DNA of 64,000 nucleotides, taken from positions 101,424,065 through 101,488,064 of the forward strand of contig NC_073696.1 in NCBI RefSeq assembly GCF_029784165.1, given 5' to 3'. The position numbers and the translations under genes are program-made. This stretch comes from Wyeomyia smithii. Lineage: Eukaryota; Arthropoda; Insecta; Diptera; Culicidae. The notes below the pieces were generated by a model. That model ran no database searches. It was not told where the DNA came from and saw only the letters and a list, made by a program, of their open reading frames with translations. Below are positions 1 to 9,893 of this stretch, one piece after another (the first letter of the stretch is position 1; each line of letters opens with the position of its first letter).

Positions 1-66
1 TTCAAAAATTACGAACGCGCATTATAGCACCCGCCATTCTGGTGCGTAAAAAGCTGGATAGCGATT
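1..66. mobile_element. Truncated right end of a TA-flanked MITE
   Basis: The first ~60 bases match, with a few changes, the right terminal repeat of the complete element at 3343-3611: a tract around TTATAGC..CCGCCATT, then GTAAAAAGCTGGATAG. The left part of this copy lies outside the window. No coding potential. Confidence 0.5.
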
Positions 67-880
67 GAAATTTTTATATATAATTGCTTATAAATCACCT
101 CATGTAGAAATTAATTATCACTGTAAATCATTCAAAACTAAATAAAAAATTTGCCATGTTGAAAAAAAATTATTCAGTTGTCAATAAATGGCATTGACAA
201 ACACAATTGACCTCAAAGTTTATCTGAAGAATTTCTGAGCTAGTTAGCCTGAATCACAAAATTTTTCGCGCAAGTCTTACTAATTGCAGCAATCAGTTGT
301 AAAATTATCTACGCTATCGTAAAATGCAGAAAATTGTTATTCAAACTGTTATACTATAGATGGGGATTGCACTATTTGCCCTTGTCTATAGCCTCTCCGT
401 AGCCACTGTCTAAATTAAGATATTTTAGTGCAACATGATACAAAAGACAGCCTCAAAACAATTCAATTTCATTCTTGTTTTGGATACGGCAGCAAGTGAA
501 ACCGCGGTGCCGGCTATAGAGGTAAACGTCATCTGGTGCAAAGAGACTATTAAATTAATTAACCTCAATTGAGTGTATTCCCAATCCTATTCCAAGAAAT
601 ACATTGACATAAGACAAGCTGTCGTATTCTACGTTACCTCTGCGGTCGTGTCTTATAAACAACCTCTTCAACTATTTATATGTTGAGATGTTAGCCCTTG
701 AAACATGGCGTGATGCCAAAGGGGTGGTCTTTCAGGCTACCACTTCTTCACACGAGCTCTAATGTCTTTGAAATTCAGACATGTCTTCACATTTGGCATC
801 CCTGTCATAACACGTGAACCAGGGTTATATTTCTACAGGCCAGCAGTATAAATGTCACCTTGTCCGTCACACTCGGTTAG
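67..880. other. No gene seen
   Basis: AT-rich sequence without an open frame of interest, tRNA-like box or clear terminal repeat. Short similarities to mosquito interspersed DNA are possible but not demonstrable by eye. Confidence 0.4.
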
Positions 881-888
881 GGTTATAT

Positions 889-1248
889 CACATACATAAG
901 ACATACGTAACACTCAGGAAGAAATCTTCCAAAAAAGTTGGTACAAAATGAACTACTCGAAAGAACCAAACTCTGTAAAAAAACCTCTGTTTGAGTAGTT
1001 TCTGGAGGTTGTGTACCTGCGCAGCCCTGCATTTGTCTCGTTCCCACTCGAAAAATGCAGCATTGATTTTGTAAACAACTTTTTGATAGTTTTGTAAGGG
1101 ATTTTGTTGAGGGCTCGAGTAGAGCCGCGATGAAGAAAATTCATTCCGTTCATTTTTGTCGAGCAGTTCATACTGGTGTTGGTACCGGGTGATGTGGGGC
1201 AAAGAGTACCAATAAAAATCGCCAGTGTTACGTATGTCTAAGTATGTG
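889..1248. mobile_element. MITE family A, copy 1
   Basis: A 360-bp non-autonomous element with terminal inverted repeats starting CACATACATAAGACATACGT and ending in its complement with one or two changes. It is flanked by a perfect 7-bp direct repeat GTTATAT (882-888 and 1249-1255), which could be 8 bp if the outer G is counted. Open frames on the minus strand here are fortuitous. Two further copies lie at 1536-1992 and 2147-2506. A 7- or 8-bp duplication with CA..TG ends fits hAT- or P-like mobilisation; which of these is not decided. Confidence 0.8.
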
Positions 1249-1535
1249 GTTATATTTTTCATAAGCCAGCAGTAGGAATGTCATTTTGTGCTCTACCAGG
1301 GTTATATTTTCCAGCAGCAGAACTCATGTAACCAGTAAGCACTAAATTATTGCCCTACAACAATTGGGTTGTTTAGCCACTCACGGGTTTCTGATTTTTA
1401 TATATCAAGTAAAAGAGTGTAATTTCCTGAGCAAAACCAGATTTTTTTAAACTTAATATCATTGTCCTTCGATTTTAAATGAAAAATAAAAAATCGCTCC
1501 AAATCGCTACAATGACAGTTGGTATATGGGTGAAC

Positions 1536-1992
1536 CACATACATAAGACATACGTAACACTCAGGAAAAAATCTTCCAAAAAAGTTGGTACAAAATGAAC
1601 TACTCGAAAGTACCAACCGCTGTAAAAAAACCTCTGTTTGAGTAGTTTATGGAGGTTGTGTACCTGCGCAGCCCTGCATTTTTCTCGTTCCCACTCGAAA
1701 AATGCAGCATTGATTTTGTAAACAGCTTTTTGACAGTTTCTTAAGGGATTTTGTTATGGGCTCGAGTAGAGCCGCGATGAAGAAAATTCATTCCGTTCAA
1801 ACTGGTGTTGGTACCGGGTGATGTGGGGCAAAGAGTACCAAAAAAAAAATCGCTAGTGTTAAGCAGGTATTAGACGAAGCAAATATTTGCTATTTTTTAA
1901 TACAGATTATATTTTGTGCAAATAAAAATCGTACCAATAATAGCAAATATTTGGGTCGTCTAATACCTGCTTTACGTATGTCTAAGCATGTG
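1536..1992. mobile_element. MITE family A, copy 2 (carries a nested MITE)
   Basis: Same terminal repeats and internal sequence as copy 1, with flanking repeats GGTGAAC / GGCGAAC (6 of 7 match). It is longer than its relatives because a 110-bp element is inserted at 1862-1971 near its right end. Confidence 0.75.
1862..1971. mobile_element. 110-bp MITE with TTA target duplication
   Basis: Terminal repeats of ~33 bp start AGCAGGTATTAGACGA and differ at only a few inner positions. The element is flanked by TTA on both sides (1859-1861 and 1972-1974). Removing it plus one TTA restores the terminal sequence of the host MITE. The 3-bp T/A-rich duplication fits the PIF/Harbinger group. Confidence 0.75.
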
Positions 1993-2146
1993 GGCGAACT
2001 GTCATTGTAGCGATTTCGAGTAGTTTTAATTCGTGATTTAAAAATTGAATGACAACGATAGAAAATTTTTGAAAATCACGTTTTGCTTGGAAAATGCAGC
2101 TCTTTCAGATGACATGAAAAACTGATATAGCTTAACAACCCAATAC

Positions 2147-2506
2147 CACATACATAAGACATACGTAACACTGGCGTTTTTTTCTGGTACACGTTGCCCC
2201 ATAGTACTCCGTACCTCGCCCTGTCAAACTGCTCGATAAATAATGAACAAAATGAATTTTCTTTTTCTCGGCCTTATCGAGCCCCAAAGAAAATCCCATA
2301 AGGAACTGTCAAAAAGTTATTTACAAAATCAATGCAGCATTTTTCGAGTAGAAACGAGACAAATGCTGGGCTGCGCAGGTACACTGCCTTCGAAAACAGC
2401 TCAAACAGTGATTTTACTCAGGGTGTGGTACCATTCGAGCAGTTCATTTTGTACCAACTTTTTTGGAAGATTTCTTCCTGAGTGTTACGTATGTCTTATG
2501 TATGTG
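2147..2506. mobile_element. MITE family A, copy 3 (inverted)
   Basis: The right end repeats the left end of copy 1 in complement, so this copy is inserted the other way round. It is flanked by perfect 7-bp repeats CCAATAC (2140-2146 and 2507-2513). It landed at the right boundary of the 1366-2141 element, giving three copies of one family within 1.7 kb. Confidence 0.78.
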
Positions 2507-2513
2507 CCAATAC

Positions 2514-3071
2514 TATATTTGATTACAGAATTCTGGGTAAGAACTTACTCTGACCTTAATGCTTGTATATATCTGATATAATGTTAAAAAGGAGAAATAG
2601 CGAGCTGATAAAGTGCTGCAGGTGGCAACCAATGATATGCATCACTAATGTTGATTTGGAGCACCCGTGAGATTTTTTTTTTGACATGTGAGTTAAGAAA
2701 ACAAACGAAAAAAATTTAGAACCCAAATTATTTGGGGTCTGGAACGAATGCAAAAAAAAAATACTTGGGATGTTCCGTCTATTTCTAATTGACCACTCTA
2801 TTCGCTCGTTATTGGTACTTACGAAAAAATGTAATGCGTCTTCTATATGCATTTAAAACACTTCATCGTAGCACTTACGGTAGCCCTTTAAGCGCATATT
2901 TTGCTCTCAGTAATGCTAGTTTAGCATAAAGCCCTAAACATTAAGAAACATGATATAAAGCTATTTGGCATTAAAAAGGCTGAATTAGTGCTAATAAAAT
3001 GCTATCTCCTAATGCTCATGGTTACTTGGGACTAAACATTGCTGGAGTGATTTCTTATTAACCTATCAAGG
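2514..3071. other. No gene seen
   Basis: AT-rich spacer. A 98-codon minus-strand frame at 2556-2852 has no recognisable motif and is treated as chance. Confidence 0.35.
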
Positions 3072-3342
3072 TACAGTCGCCGTTGGATAACTGCAAGTCT
3101 TTTAACTGCAACGCTTTTTAACTGCAAGACCGATAACTGCAACAACTTTGCAGTTATCGGACCGCAATCCGTCAAATCTGATGTCAAGGTCATATTTGAC
3201 TTTGAAGTGACAGATCTCGCGGGGGGATTGTAAAAAAAAATCGAAAATGAAAATTGTTGAATCTCTAGAAACATTTCAAAAGGACTTTTTCACTTTCTCG
3301 TTTTTTTTTTCGATTTCGTTTACTTGTTGTCTCTTCAATCTA

Positions 3343-3611
3343 GATGGGAGATTATCCAGCTTTTTACGCACCATTATGGCGGTCGCTATAAGGTGTGTTC
3401 GTAATATGTGAACCTCTCTGCTTACGTCAGTTTAGGGATTTCTGCTGAATTTTCAACAAAAATGTTGCCAGTTATATTTCTTTTTTTGATAAACTACATG
3501 AAGACTTCAAACTGACGTAAGCATAGCTGTCATAGGGGTGGGTAATTTATTACGAACTTTGCATTATAGCGTCCGCCATTATGGCTAGTAAAAAGCTGGA
3601 TAGATCTCCAC
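3343..3611. mobile_element. 269-bp MITE with TA target duplication
   Basis: Inverted ends (GATGGGAGATTATCCAGC and the complement of GTGGAGATCTATCCAGC) extend inwards through TTTTTAC..ACCATTATGGCGG. A second internal inverted pair, CTTACGTCAGTTT / AAACTGACGTAAG, lies inside. TA on both sides at 3341-3342 and 3612-3613. The family also occurs at the left window edge. Confidence 0.7.
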
Positions 3612-3766
3612 TATAAATAAATGAAGCTAAATCACCCTGTTATGTGGTTCACTTTCCGTAATTATAAAAGAAAAAAAAATATCCCTTTTTCTTGTTTGGC
3701 TAGCTTTCACTACTCAGCGAGGCAGTGCATAGTAGATCGTAAACAATATTTGGTGTCCTAGCGTTA

Positions 3767-5062
3767 AATAGACCATTTTAGGAACTGACAGCTGTCACGG
3801 ATCCTGCACGCTCGTTCAATTTTACTCTAAATTGATTAGAAAGTACTCACTTTCGTATTTTGATCCAAATTGTCAAAAAATGAGTAATATTGATTAACGA
3901 AACTGAGTAACTTTCACCCAGTTTTCGTATTTTTTTGTTTTGCTCACTTTTGGGTAACCGTTCATTTTATATCAGTTTGCTGTAAACAAAATCTAGGCAT
4001 TTAACAGTTCCCTGTTTGTTTCGCTTATTCGTACATGGATTTAGTTTTGAAAGTACTGCAACGAATAGTTTACAATAAAATAATAATCCGCTCTTTGAAA
4101 TATGATCCACAAGTCAAATAAGTGTGTGCTGCAGTAGTGAGGGAACGAAACGCGAAGAATGAGTTCATAAAAACATCGGACACGTCCGCTTGTTCGAATA
4201 ACTTCTGTTTTTGTTACATTGATTTTGCAACATATTGATCAAGCTAAGACCCATATTCTTAAATCATGGATGAGACGGTAATGCTTATTCTTTTTGTAAT
4301 ACTAGTTGGTTCCTATATAGCTGGAAGTATACTGTTAATCGTGATGCTGTTGGAGGAAAAACTAAAAATGTGTATATGTTTGGTGCTAGGTTGTTGGTGG
4401 GAACGGCCCTTACAGTAATACCAGAAGGAATTCGTTCCTTGTACGATGCAAGCTCGGGTGGAAGCAATCTTGAAGTTAAATACGTGGGCACCTTTCTAAC
4501 ACCGGACAATAAACACAGCGCTGATTTATCCACATTTGGGCTCTCCCTAGTACTGGGCTTTGTCTTCATGATACTTGTACCGAGTTGTAGCTTTTTTACG
4601 CGAAGCAATCCGAAAGATGGTAATGATATAAAATATTAATAATTAGGTAACTTGATGGGAAATAAATCTACAACATATTAACAATTTTTCTTATGTTGTT
4701 TTCAAATTTTAATTTCCGAATTTCCCATTGTTTTCTTTTGCATAGGGAAGTCAAATTAACGAAACTGAGTAACAGTTACTCAGTTTGGCTAGTTCATGCT
4801 TTTTTTTGAAATGAGTAAATAGTACTCAGTTTTTGACATTTATCCATGCTACTCAAAAATGAGTAACTATATGGTTACTCTGTTTAGGGTAGATCCACTT
4901 TTAACGAAATTGAGTCAAAATTTACCCAATTTAGAGTAAAAACGGCCGAGCGTGTGCTGACATTGATGTTGCTTTTATTTGCGTTATGTCAGCGGTCCCG
5001 AGCTTTCTGTCAAAATTTCATTCATGAATTGAGTTCAGAAACGTCTCGTAAAATGGTCTATT
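3767..5062. mobile_element. Terminal-repeat element that has captured a gene fragment
   Basis: The ends are AATAGACCATTTTA and its perfect complement. Subterminal regions also pair (a CACGCTCG..TTTTACTCTAAATTG tract). Many GAGTAA/TTACTC motifs in both orientations crowd the two flanks but are absent from the middle. The middle (~4020-4680) looks like foreign transcript sequence: a leader, a broken ZIP9-like frame and a possible AATAAA. A target duplication is not obvious. Confidence 0.55.
4266..4636 (+). pseudogene. ZIP9 (SLC39A9-like) zinc transporter fragment, frameshifted
   Basis: From the ATG at 4266 the frame reads MDETVMLILFVILVGSYIAG, then an EEKLKM segment. After a frameshift near 4370 the next frame continues LLVGTALTV.PEGIRSLYD and, further on, GLSLVLGFVFM. 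These match the first two to three membrane helices of ZIP9-type transporters, which move zinc across Golgi and plasma membranes. One residue of the conserved VIIPEG segment is missing. The similarity ends after helix 3, and a stop follows at 4636. The metal-binding His-rich helices are absent, so this cannot be functional. It sits inside a transposon (3767-5062) with leader-like sequence upstream. It is either a captured 5' exon or a truncated retrocopy. Confidence 0.62.
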
Positions 5063-5408
5063 GTAGTGATGAACTTTACCTTCGCCTACATGTTGGTTAT
5101 GTAAAGTAGTTACTAAAACGCAATAAATTACTATGCGGAAATATGAATATCAAATTGATTAATCAAAAAGCTTGCCTTTTTTTTCGACATCATTGAAAAC
5201 GAAAATGGTAATGAAGGACCCCCCTCTAAATTTTGGCATGAGTCAAGTGTAGCAGTTATCGAACGGCATTCAATAACTGCAATGTAAACATGTTGCAGTT
5301 ATCGAACGACGACTGTAGCAGTCATGATGAAGTAATTGTCAATATAATAAAATATTTCTGTCAAACGTTTCGATATTGTGTGCGAGATTCGACCATAGAG
5401 AACAGACG

Positions 5409-5764
5409 TTCATAGAGCGGGGGCCTAGTGTGGTTGGTAATGCTCCGCCAACCACGCTCGACGCCTGGGTTCGAATCCCACCGCCGACATAGGTGTCGAT
5501 GGTTGTGAGGTGGCGTGATCCACTCACAACCAACCCAACTGGTCTAGATTCAATCCTAGCCGACACCGGGAGATTTTCTGAGGCGAAAAATCTCTGGGAT
5601 CACGCCTCCCATCGCATGAGGAAGTAAAGCCGTTGGCGCCGGTCCGTTAATAAACGGGTCGTGAGTTAGGGTCCTGGGTGTGGAGTCGTCTCCCTGGGCG
5701 TCGGTGATTGGCCACAACAGTGGCGGAACTAGACCGACGGTAAATAAGCGAGAATAAAAAAAAA
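5409..5764 (+). mobile_element. tRNA-derived SINE, family 1
   Basis: The head contains an A-box-like GTGTGGTTGGTAATGC and a clear B box GGTTCGAATCCC, the internal RNA polymerase III promoter. A ~270-bp unique body and an A-rich tail follow. The 8-bp sequence AACAGACG occurs just before (5401-5408) and just after the tail (5765-5772), as expected for LINE-assisted insertion. It is not a tRNA gene: the acceptor stem does not pair and the unit continues far beyond tRNA length. Confidence 0.85.
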
Positions 5765-5772
5765 AACAGACG

Positions 5773-6172
5773 CGATAAGGCAATATTTATGCAGTGTAAC
5801 TGGGGCACCACAAGACAGATGTCGTTAGTATATTAACGTATTTTAATTCAAATTTTTACATATGATTTCAAATTTCTTTATATGAACATGAATGTCTGTT
5901 CTCTGTGATTCGACTGTGACATTCGTGTATTACGGGGTAGTCTAAACTGATGTGAAGGTCGCAATATTGATCTTCGAGAAATCAACACTAAATCATTTCA
6001 ACTTGCAGTGTGATGTGACCGAGCTATTAAGCCGTATGAATAAATGCGTTTGCTTCACTCATCCCGTGCAAATCTTACGGGAGAAGCAGAGTAACTTCTT
6101 TTATTCAGGATGTAACGAATTGAGTCAAGTGCAAAAACACTTGAAGTAATCGTGACATTTTTTATAGTGTAA
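5773..6172. other. No gene seen
   Basis: A 65-codon plus-strand frame (5952-6149) has no recognisable motif. It could hold part of the unidentified 5' exon of the COMMD8-like gene, but nothing in the sequence shows this. Confidence 0.3.
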
Positions 6173-6380
6173 AGCTTGTAGTACATTCTTTGTCTAATGG
6201 TCAAATATTTATTTACCCTTCTGACATAATGGTCAAATTTATTTGACATCATGGTTGTTGTTTGCCTGTGTTTGCCCCATGTTAAAATTGGAGAGTGACA
6301 AACAATTATCTTTGACCAAATTTTTATCTGTCAAAAAGTGACAAATATTTGACGCTTGGTCAAAGATAGTAATACAGGCT
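6173..6380. mobile_element. MITE family B, copy 1
   Basis: A 208-bp palindromic element starting AGCTTGTAGTAC and ending GTAATACAGGCT. Inside are several TGGTCAAA/TTTGACCA tracts in both orientations. TAA flanks both sides. The interior is >90% identical by eye to the copy at 10618-10822. Confidence 0.75.
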
Positions 6381-6951
6381 TAACTATAGGAATCGGTATA
6401 AGCTGGTGAATTTAATCGATTTAATCTTGTCGATGATAAATGGCGAAAGGCAAAAATATTTTAGTGTGTAGGTTGAGATGTCAGCCCTTAAAAAACATGG
6501 CGCGATGTCAGCTGTCTGACGAAAACTGTTTTATCTTGGTAAAAACGAAGCAAGATTTTGGATTGGGTATTGTGAAAGCTGTTTGTTTTTGTACATGCAT
6601 GTACAATAGTTTTATCAGGTTTTATTTGCTTCTAAAATGCACAACTTACTCAGTATCACGAATGAACAAGATATCAAGCAGGTACGAAATATGCAGGATT
6701 GTGAGTACTATAAGTTGGTAGAATACATATTGTGGACCGGCGCAATATTTTTGGTATAAAAACACTTATGCGAAGACAATATTGACTGAAATGTAAAAAA
6801 TTTGATGAACGATGCTTTTTTAAAATCAGCTGCTTTCACAATTTACTTATTTGCACCATAAAAACTAAAGACTGTACAATACTGAGCTAACACGTTAATA
6901 GCAAATAAAACCTCAATGACAAAATATATTCAAATTATCATTTTTTTGCAG
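6381..6951. other. Upstream region / last intron of the COMMD8-like gene
   Basis: The stretch ends in TCATTTTTTTGCAG (acceptor AG at 6950-6951), so at least its right part is intronic. Candidate GT donors exist (for example near 6680), but no upstream coding exon could be recognised. Confidence 0.4.
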
Positions 6952-7452
6952 ATATTCCACTTGCTTATTGACTATCTATTGGAGGTACCAAAAACAAATG
7001 GAACTAAGTTGAAACTTCAATTGTTGCTCAATCTCTCCAGTGCTGCAGTTGATTTTAGCGTTACAATAAAACTGATAGAGTCAATAATCCGTCAGTATTG
7101 TCTGGAGGAAATCAACGAAACAGAGCTGAAGGCACATTTTCAAGGACTCAGTGCGGGTATGCAGCAAACCTTGTTGCGCACGGTCGACCAGCGGAAGTCG
7201 GAAATTGCACAGTTTCTGATCAATGAAATCAACGCTAGGAACAATTTGCTGATGGAGTCGTTCGATTGGGACGTCAAGTGGATTATGGGGAATAGCAGTG
7301 TGGCATCGATGCGAGAGCAAATCGCCACGGTGGTACTAAACTGTCGCGGAAAAGATCAACATTTGAAGACGGTAAGGTTTGAAATGAAACGAGAAAAGCT
7401 GAATGAGTTAATAAAAGTGTTAGAGGAATGCAATTTAGAAGATTCCAAATAA
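6952..7452 (+). CDS. COMM domain protein, COMMD8-like (terminal exon, 5' exon not found)
   Basis: The reading frame is open from the splice acceptor at 6950-6951 to a stop at 7450-7452, about 166 residues. An in-frame ATG at 6916 lies upstream of the acceptor and is probably intronic. The N-terminal part (IFHLLIDYLLE.., then FSVTIKLIESIIRQYC) fits the helical HN domain. A segment QRKSEIAQFLINEI resembles COMMD8 before its C-terminal COMM domain. That domain starts at FDWDVKWIMG and ends in RFEMKREKLNELIKVLE, matching the FDW.VK..L and E.SREEL..L..LE features of the family. COMM proteins assemble into the Commander endosomal recycling complex and bind CCDC22/CCDC93. The gene converges on the serpin gene, whose last stop lies 116 bp away. 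A first exon with the initiator Met is missing from the model. Confidence 0.72.
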   Translation: MFHLLIDYLLEVPKTNGTKLKLQLLLNLSSAAVDFSVTIKLIESIIRQYCLEEINETELKAHFQGLSAGMQQTLLRTVDQRKSEIAQFLINEINARNNLLMESFDWDVKWIMGNSSVASMREQIATVVLNCRGKDQHLKTVRFEMKREKLNELIKVLEECNLEDSK

Positions 7453-7498
7453 GGTAAGATACGCATTATAAATAAGAGAAAACTATACATAAAAATAT

Positions 7499-7504
7499 TT
7501 TATT
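7499..7504 (-). terminator. Poly(A) signal for serpin exon C
   Basis: AATAAA on the minus strand, about 64 bases beyond the stop codon of serpin exon C and between the two convergent genes. Confidence 0.6.
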
Positions 7505-7567
7505 TTCGACCTACATCCAAGATTCGTTGTGATCGAGATAATCCAGAAAGCAAAAATATTCTTATGA

Positions 7568-8690
7568 TTAGGAGGTAGGCTCGTAAACGCTTCCGTAGAA
7601 AAGTGGTAGTTTCGTTGACTCATCACGTATCATCATAATAAACGGACCGTTAGCTCGGAAATTAACTTGAGGAGTAATTCGATCCAGTAGAGTAGCTGTA
7701 ACCGCACCACCCTCTGTGCCTTTTTCGTTAACGACGACGTCGATTTTATGTATAACCTCGTTGACGAAAAGTCCTTCACCCGCATCACGGCGCTTACGAA
7801 AGCCGAATGTCTTAGCACAGCATAGACAGGTTTCGCCACCGAAGCGGCATTCTAGTTTTTTCTCACACTTTTGTTTACTATCAACGTCTTTCTCGATAAC
7901 GGTTCCACAGTCGGGAAACATTTCCAGCAGCTTTTTCTGAGCACTTTCTTTTGAGTCATCCACAAAATCTAATAAATCGTTAAGATTTGTCACATCGACT
8001 CTGGAAATCGCACCCGGGCCGGCAAGAATACGATTTAAGTCACTTTTTGATCTGTCGAAAATGCCAAAGGCTCCTAGCTGTTGGAATACCTGCTTCAGGT
8101 TGAATGAGTTGATCATATGCATTTTGGGAAACTGTATCGAAGCTGTTTTAATGTCCATCTTTGCAATTATATCGTTAACGTTATTCGCACTTAGCTTTTC
8201 TCGAAGCCCATTTAATTTTCTTCTGTCAGAATCGTTCGGCATGAAAATGTACATGGTGTAGTTTCGTTTGTATGGAATACCCAAAACTCGCACATCCGCT
8301 TCTTTCCAGAAATAGTACGGAAAGCATCCCCCATGAACCATCATCGGTACATCGATTCCGGGTTCCTGTGGTCCATTGGGGAAAAATTTTCTTGCTTTCG
8401 TTCCGTCCTTTAGGAATGGTTCGTCCCATTCACCTTTGAAGAACAAGGTGTTGGCAATAACCAGCATTGTGTCGCTGTCCAGCTGTGAAACGATTTCCGG
8501 GATTTTACCACGTGTACGCTCTCGTACCCAATCGTTTATGAAAGCCGCAGACTTCTGGGGGGAGGTGGAAAAATTGAGGAGCATCATATTGCTACGATAC
8601 AGCTCTTCGGCAAGCTTTTGGTACTTTTCGTCAAACATTTTACCGTACTGGGCGAATAGTCCGTTGCCAATGTCCACCTCTACCGCGTTG
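7568..8690 (-). CDS. Serpin, alternative terminal exon C
   Basis: The exon follows a minus-strand acceptor TTTTTCAG and contributes one base to a split codon (GA|C), exactly the phase left by the shared exon at 33346-33768. It codes the serpin fold from helix D (NAVEVDIGNGLF) through INDWV..T.GKI and a breach motif to the C-terminal PLFYGSVYEP. The predicted full protein is 536 residues. Before strand 5A (FVNEVIHKIDV) there is a ~70-residue insertion. It has six cysteines, spaced C-x5-C-x6-C-x-C-C at its end, followed by a furin-like RKRR. The hinge is NEKGTEGGAVTAT, small residues compatible with loop insertion, though Gly at P12-P11 is unusual. A conserved Arg lies near P1/P2. Inhibition of a trypsin-like protease is possible but unproven. 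This is the most distal of three alternatives, separated from exon B by 12 kb of transposons. Confidence 0.88.
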
Positions 8691-8693
8691 CTG

Positions 8694-9102
8694 AAAAATG
8701 TTGGATAGATAAAACGGAATGGAGAATCATTAGGTTATTTATATATAGCCAATATAAAAATATTTAGAAACTGTTTTGTGAACATTTAAATTGGTAGGTA
8801 CTTGAAAATCAGAAATATTTTTTTTTATTTTAACGAATGACTAGAACTAGGATAATTTTTCGAAAATGTAAGGAATAATTATTGGTCGATGAACGAAATC
8901 TGTGCTAATGTAAAAGGTAAGAAAGGAGGGGGGGATCCATACCATGACCTAAGCCTATAGGCTTAGCAATTCTACAAGGCCACTACTCGATCAGACATCT
9001 CCAGCAAGATCAAGTTCTTTTTTACCGATAAATATACTAGGTAATCTGCGAACAGCAAACCTAGGTTCCTGCTAGAAAATTGAGAAATATTAACCACATA
9101 CC
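8694..9102. other. Intronic sequence, no feature seen
   Basis: Intron upstream of serpin exon C. It ends (gene sense) in a T-rich tract before the acceptor. No coding segment. Confidence 0.4.
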
Positions 9103-9400
9103 AGTGTGAGGGAGAGTGTGAGTGAGAGTGTGAGTGAGAGAGAGAGAGTGTGTGTGTGAGAGAGAGAGGGTGAGAGAGAGAAAGGGAGAGAGTGAGAGAG
9201 AAAAAGGGAGAGAGTGTGTGAGAGAGAGAAAGGGAGAGTGTGTGTGTGTGAGAGAGAAAGGGAGAGTGTGTGTGTAAGAGAGAGAGAGAGAGAAAGTGAG
9301 AGAGAGAGAAAGGGAGAGAGAAAGAGAAAGGGAGAGTGAGAGAGAGTGAGTGAGTGAGTGTGAGAGAGAGAAAGAGAGAGAGTGTGAGAGAGAGAGAGTA
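9103..9400. repeat. Purine-rich (GAGAGT)n-type microsatellite
   Basis: About 300 bases of GA/GT dinucleotide variants: GAGAGAGAG, GTGTGTGTG and AGAAAGGGAGAG blocks. Long Ser/Leu/His frames on the minus strand are a product of the repeat. In serpin gene sense it is a polypyrimidine tract inside the intron before exon C. Confidence 0.95.
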
Positions 9401-9516
9401 ACCCAAATCAATGACAATGGTTGGTCACGCTTACGTTAATTCTAATTCTCTTAATTCGGGTTGTGTTGTAGTAGGGATATGAGAATGGAAGAGAACAAGG
9501 AATAAGATGAGCTCTA

Positions 9517-9741
9517 GCGTAAATTTTTGAAAGAAACTAAGTAACAATTGAAGATCTCTCTCATTCTGTTTCGTTATTTACAGCGTTTTAAAAATTTTCA
9601 AAAGTGTCTTGCTACACATCGAAAAATTATAACTTTGCCTAGCTGTGTGCAAAAAGTATAATGAAAAATACATAAAAAATACAGAAAAAGTACAAAAAGA
9701 GAGTCTCTTAATGTTACTTAGTTTCTTTTGAAAAGTTACGC
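9517..9741. mobile_element. 225-bp MITE
   Basis: About 30-bp inverted ends starting GCGTAA, with a perfect inner 18-bp core AAAGAAACTAAGTAACA(T/A) and its complement. No clear target duplication. AT-rich non-coding interior. Confidence 0.6.
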
Positions 9742-9893
9742 GAGAAGTGTTTTCCTGCTATTATCAGCGATACCGTTTACCGTACAACGCATGTGTTATT
9801 GTGGCGTCAAGTGGAGTTTCTGCACCCGGTGCGGAACGGTCAGATTGCACCAACTATTTGTATAGATTTTGATATTTTACAGGGGTGCTTATT

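Larger units (their letters stand above)
1366..2141. mobile_element. Long imperfect inverted-repeat element, split by MITE A
   Basis: Two ~150-170-bp arms face each other. They start GGGTTGTTTAGC at 1366 and end GCTTAACAACCC at 2141, and share the inner tract AAATCGCTACAATGACAGTT and its complement. MITE A copy 2 sits at the centre of the palindrome. No convincing target duplication could be assigned. Confidence 0.6.
3074..5315. mobile_element. TA-flanked composite element containing two others
   Basis: The outer ends are inverted copies of one another: CAGTCGCCGTTGGATAACTG at the left, and the complement of CAGTCGTCGTTCGATAACTG at the right. Each is bounded by a TA (3072-3073 and 5316-5317), the duplication expected of Tc1/mariner-type mobilisation. 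Both ends carry extra internal copies of an AACTGCAA motif in both orientations. The interior holds a 269-bp MITE (3343-3611) and a 1.3-kb terminal-repeat element (3767-5062). No transposase frame is present. Confidence 0.6.

Noticed and set aside
5430..5500. Possible tRNA gene (A and B boxes)
   Set aside because: No acceptor-stem pairing; the unit extends 350 bp with an A-rich tail and target duplication, so it is a SINE. The same holds for 11440-11520 and 19930-20010.
6440..6721. 93-codon frame as first COMMD8 exon
   Set aside because: No similarity to COMM proteins and no donor that joins in a convincing phase.
6916..6951. ATG at 6916 as start of the COMMD8-like protein
   Set aside because: A TTTTTTTGCAG acceptor lies between this ATG and the conserved coding sequence; the added residues look like translated intron.
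8972..9417. Ser/Leu/His-rich open frames of 118-144 codons
   Set aside because: They are translations of the GA/GT microsatellite with no start context or conserved motif.
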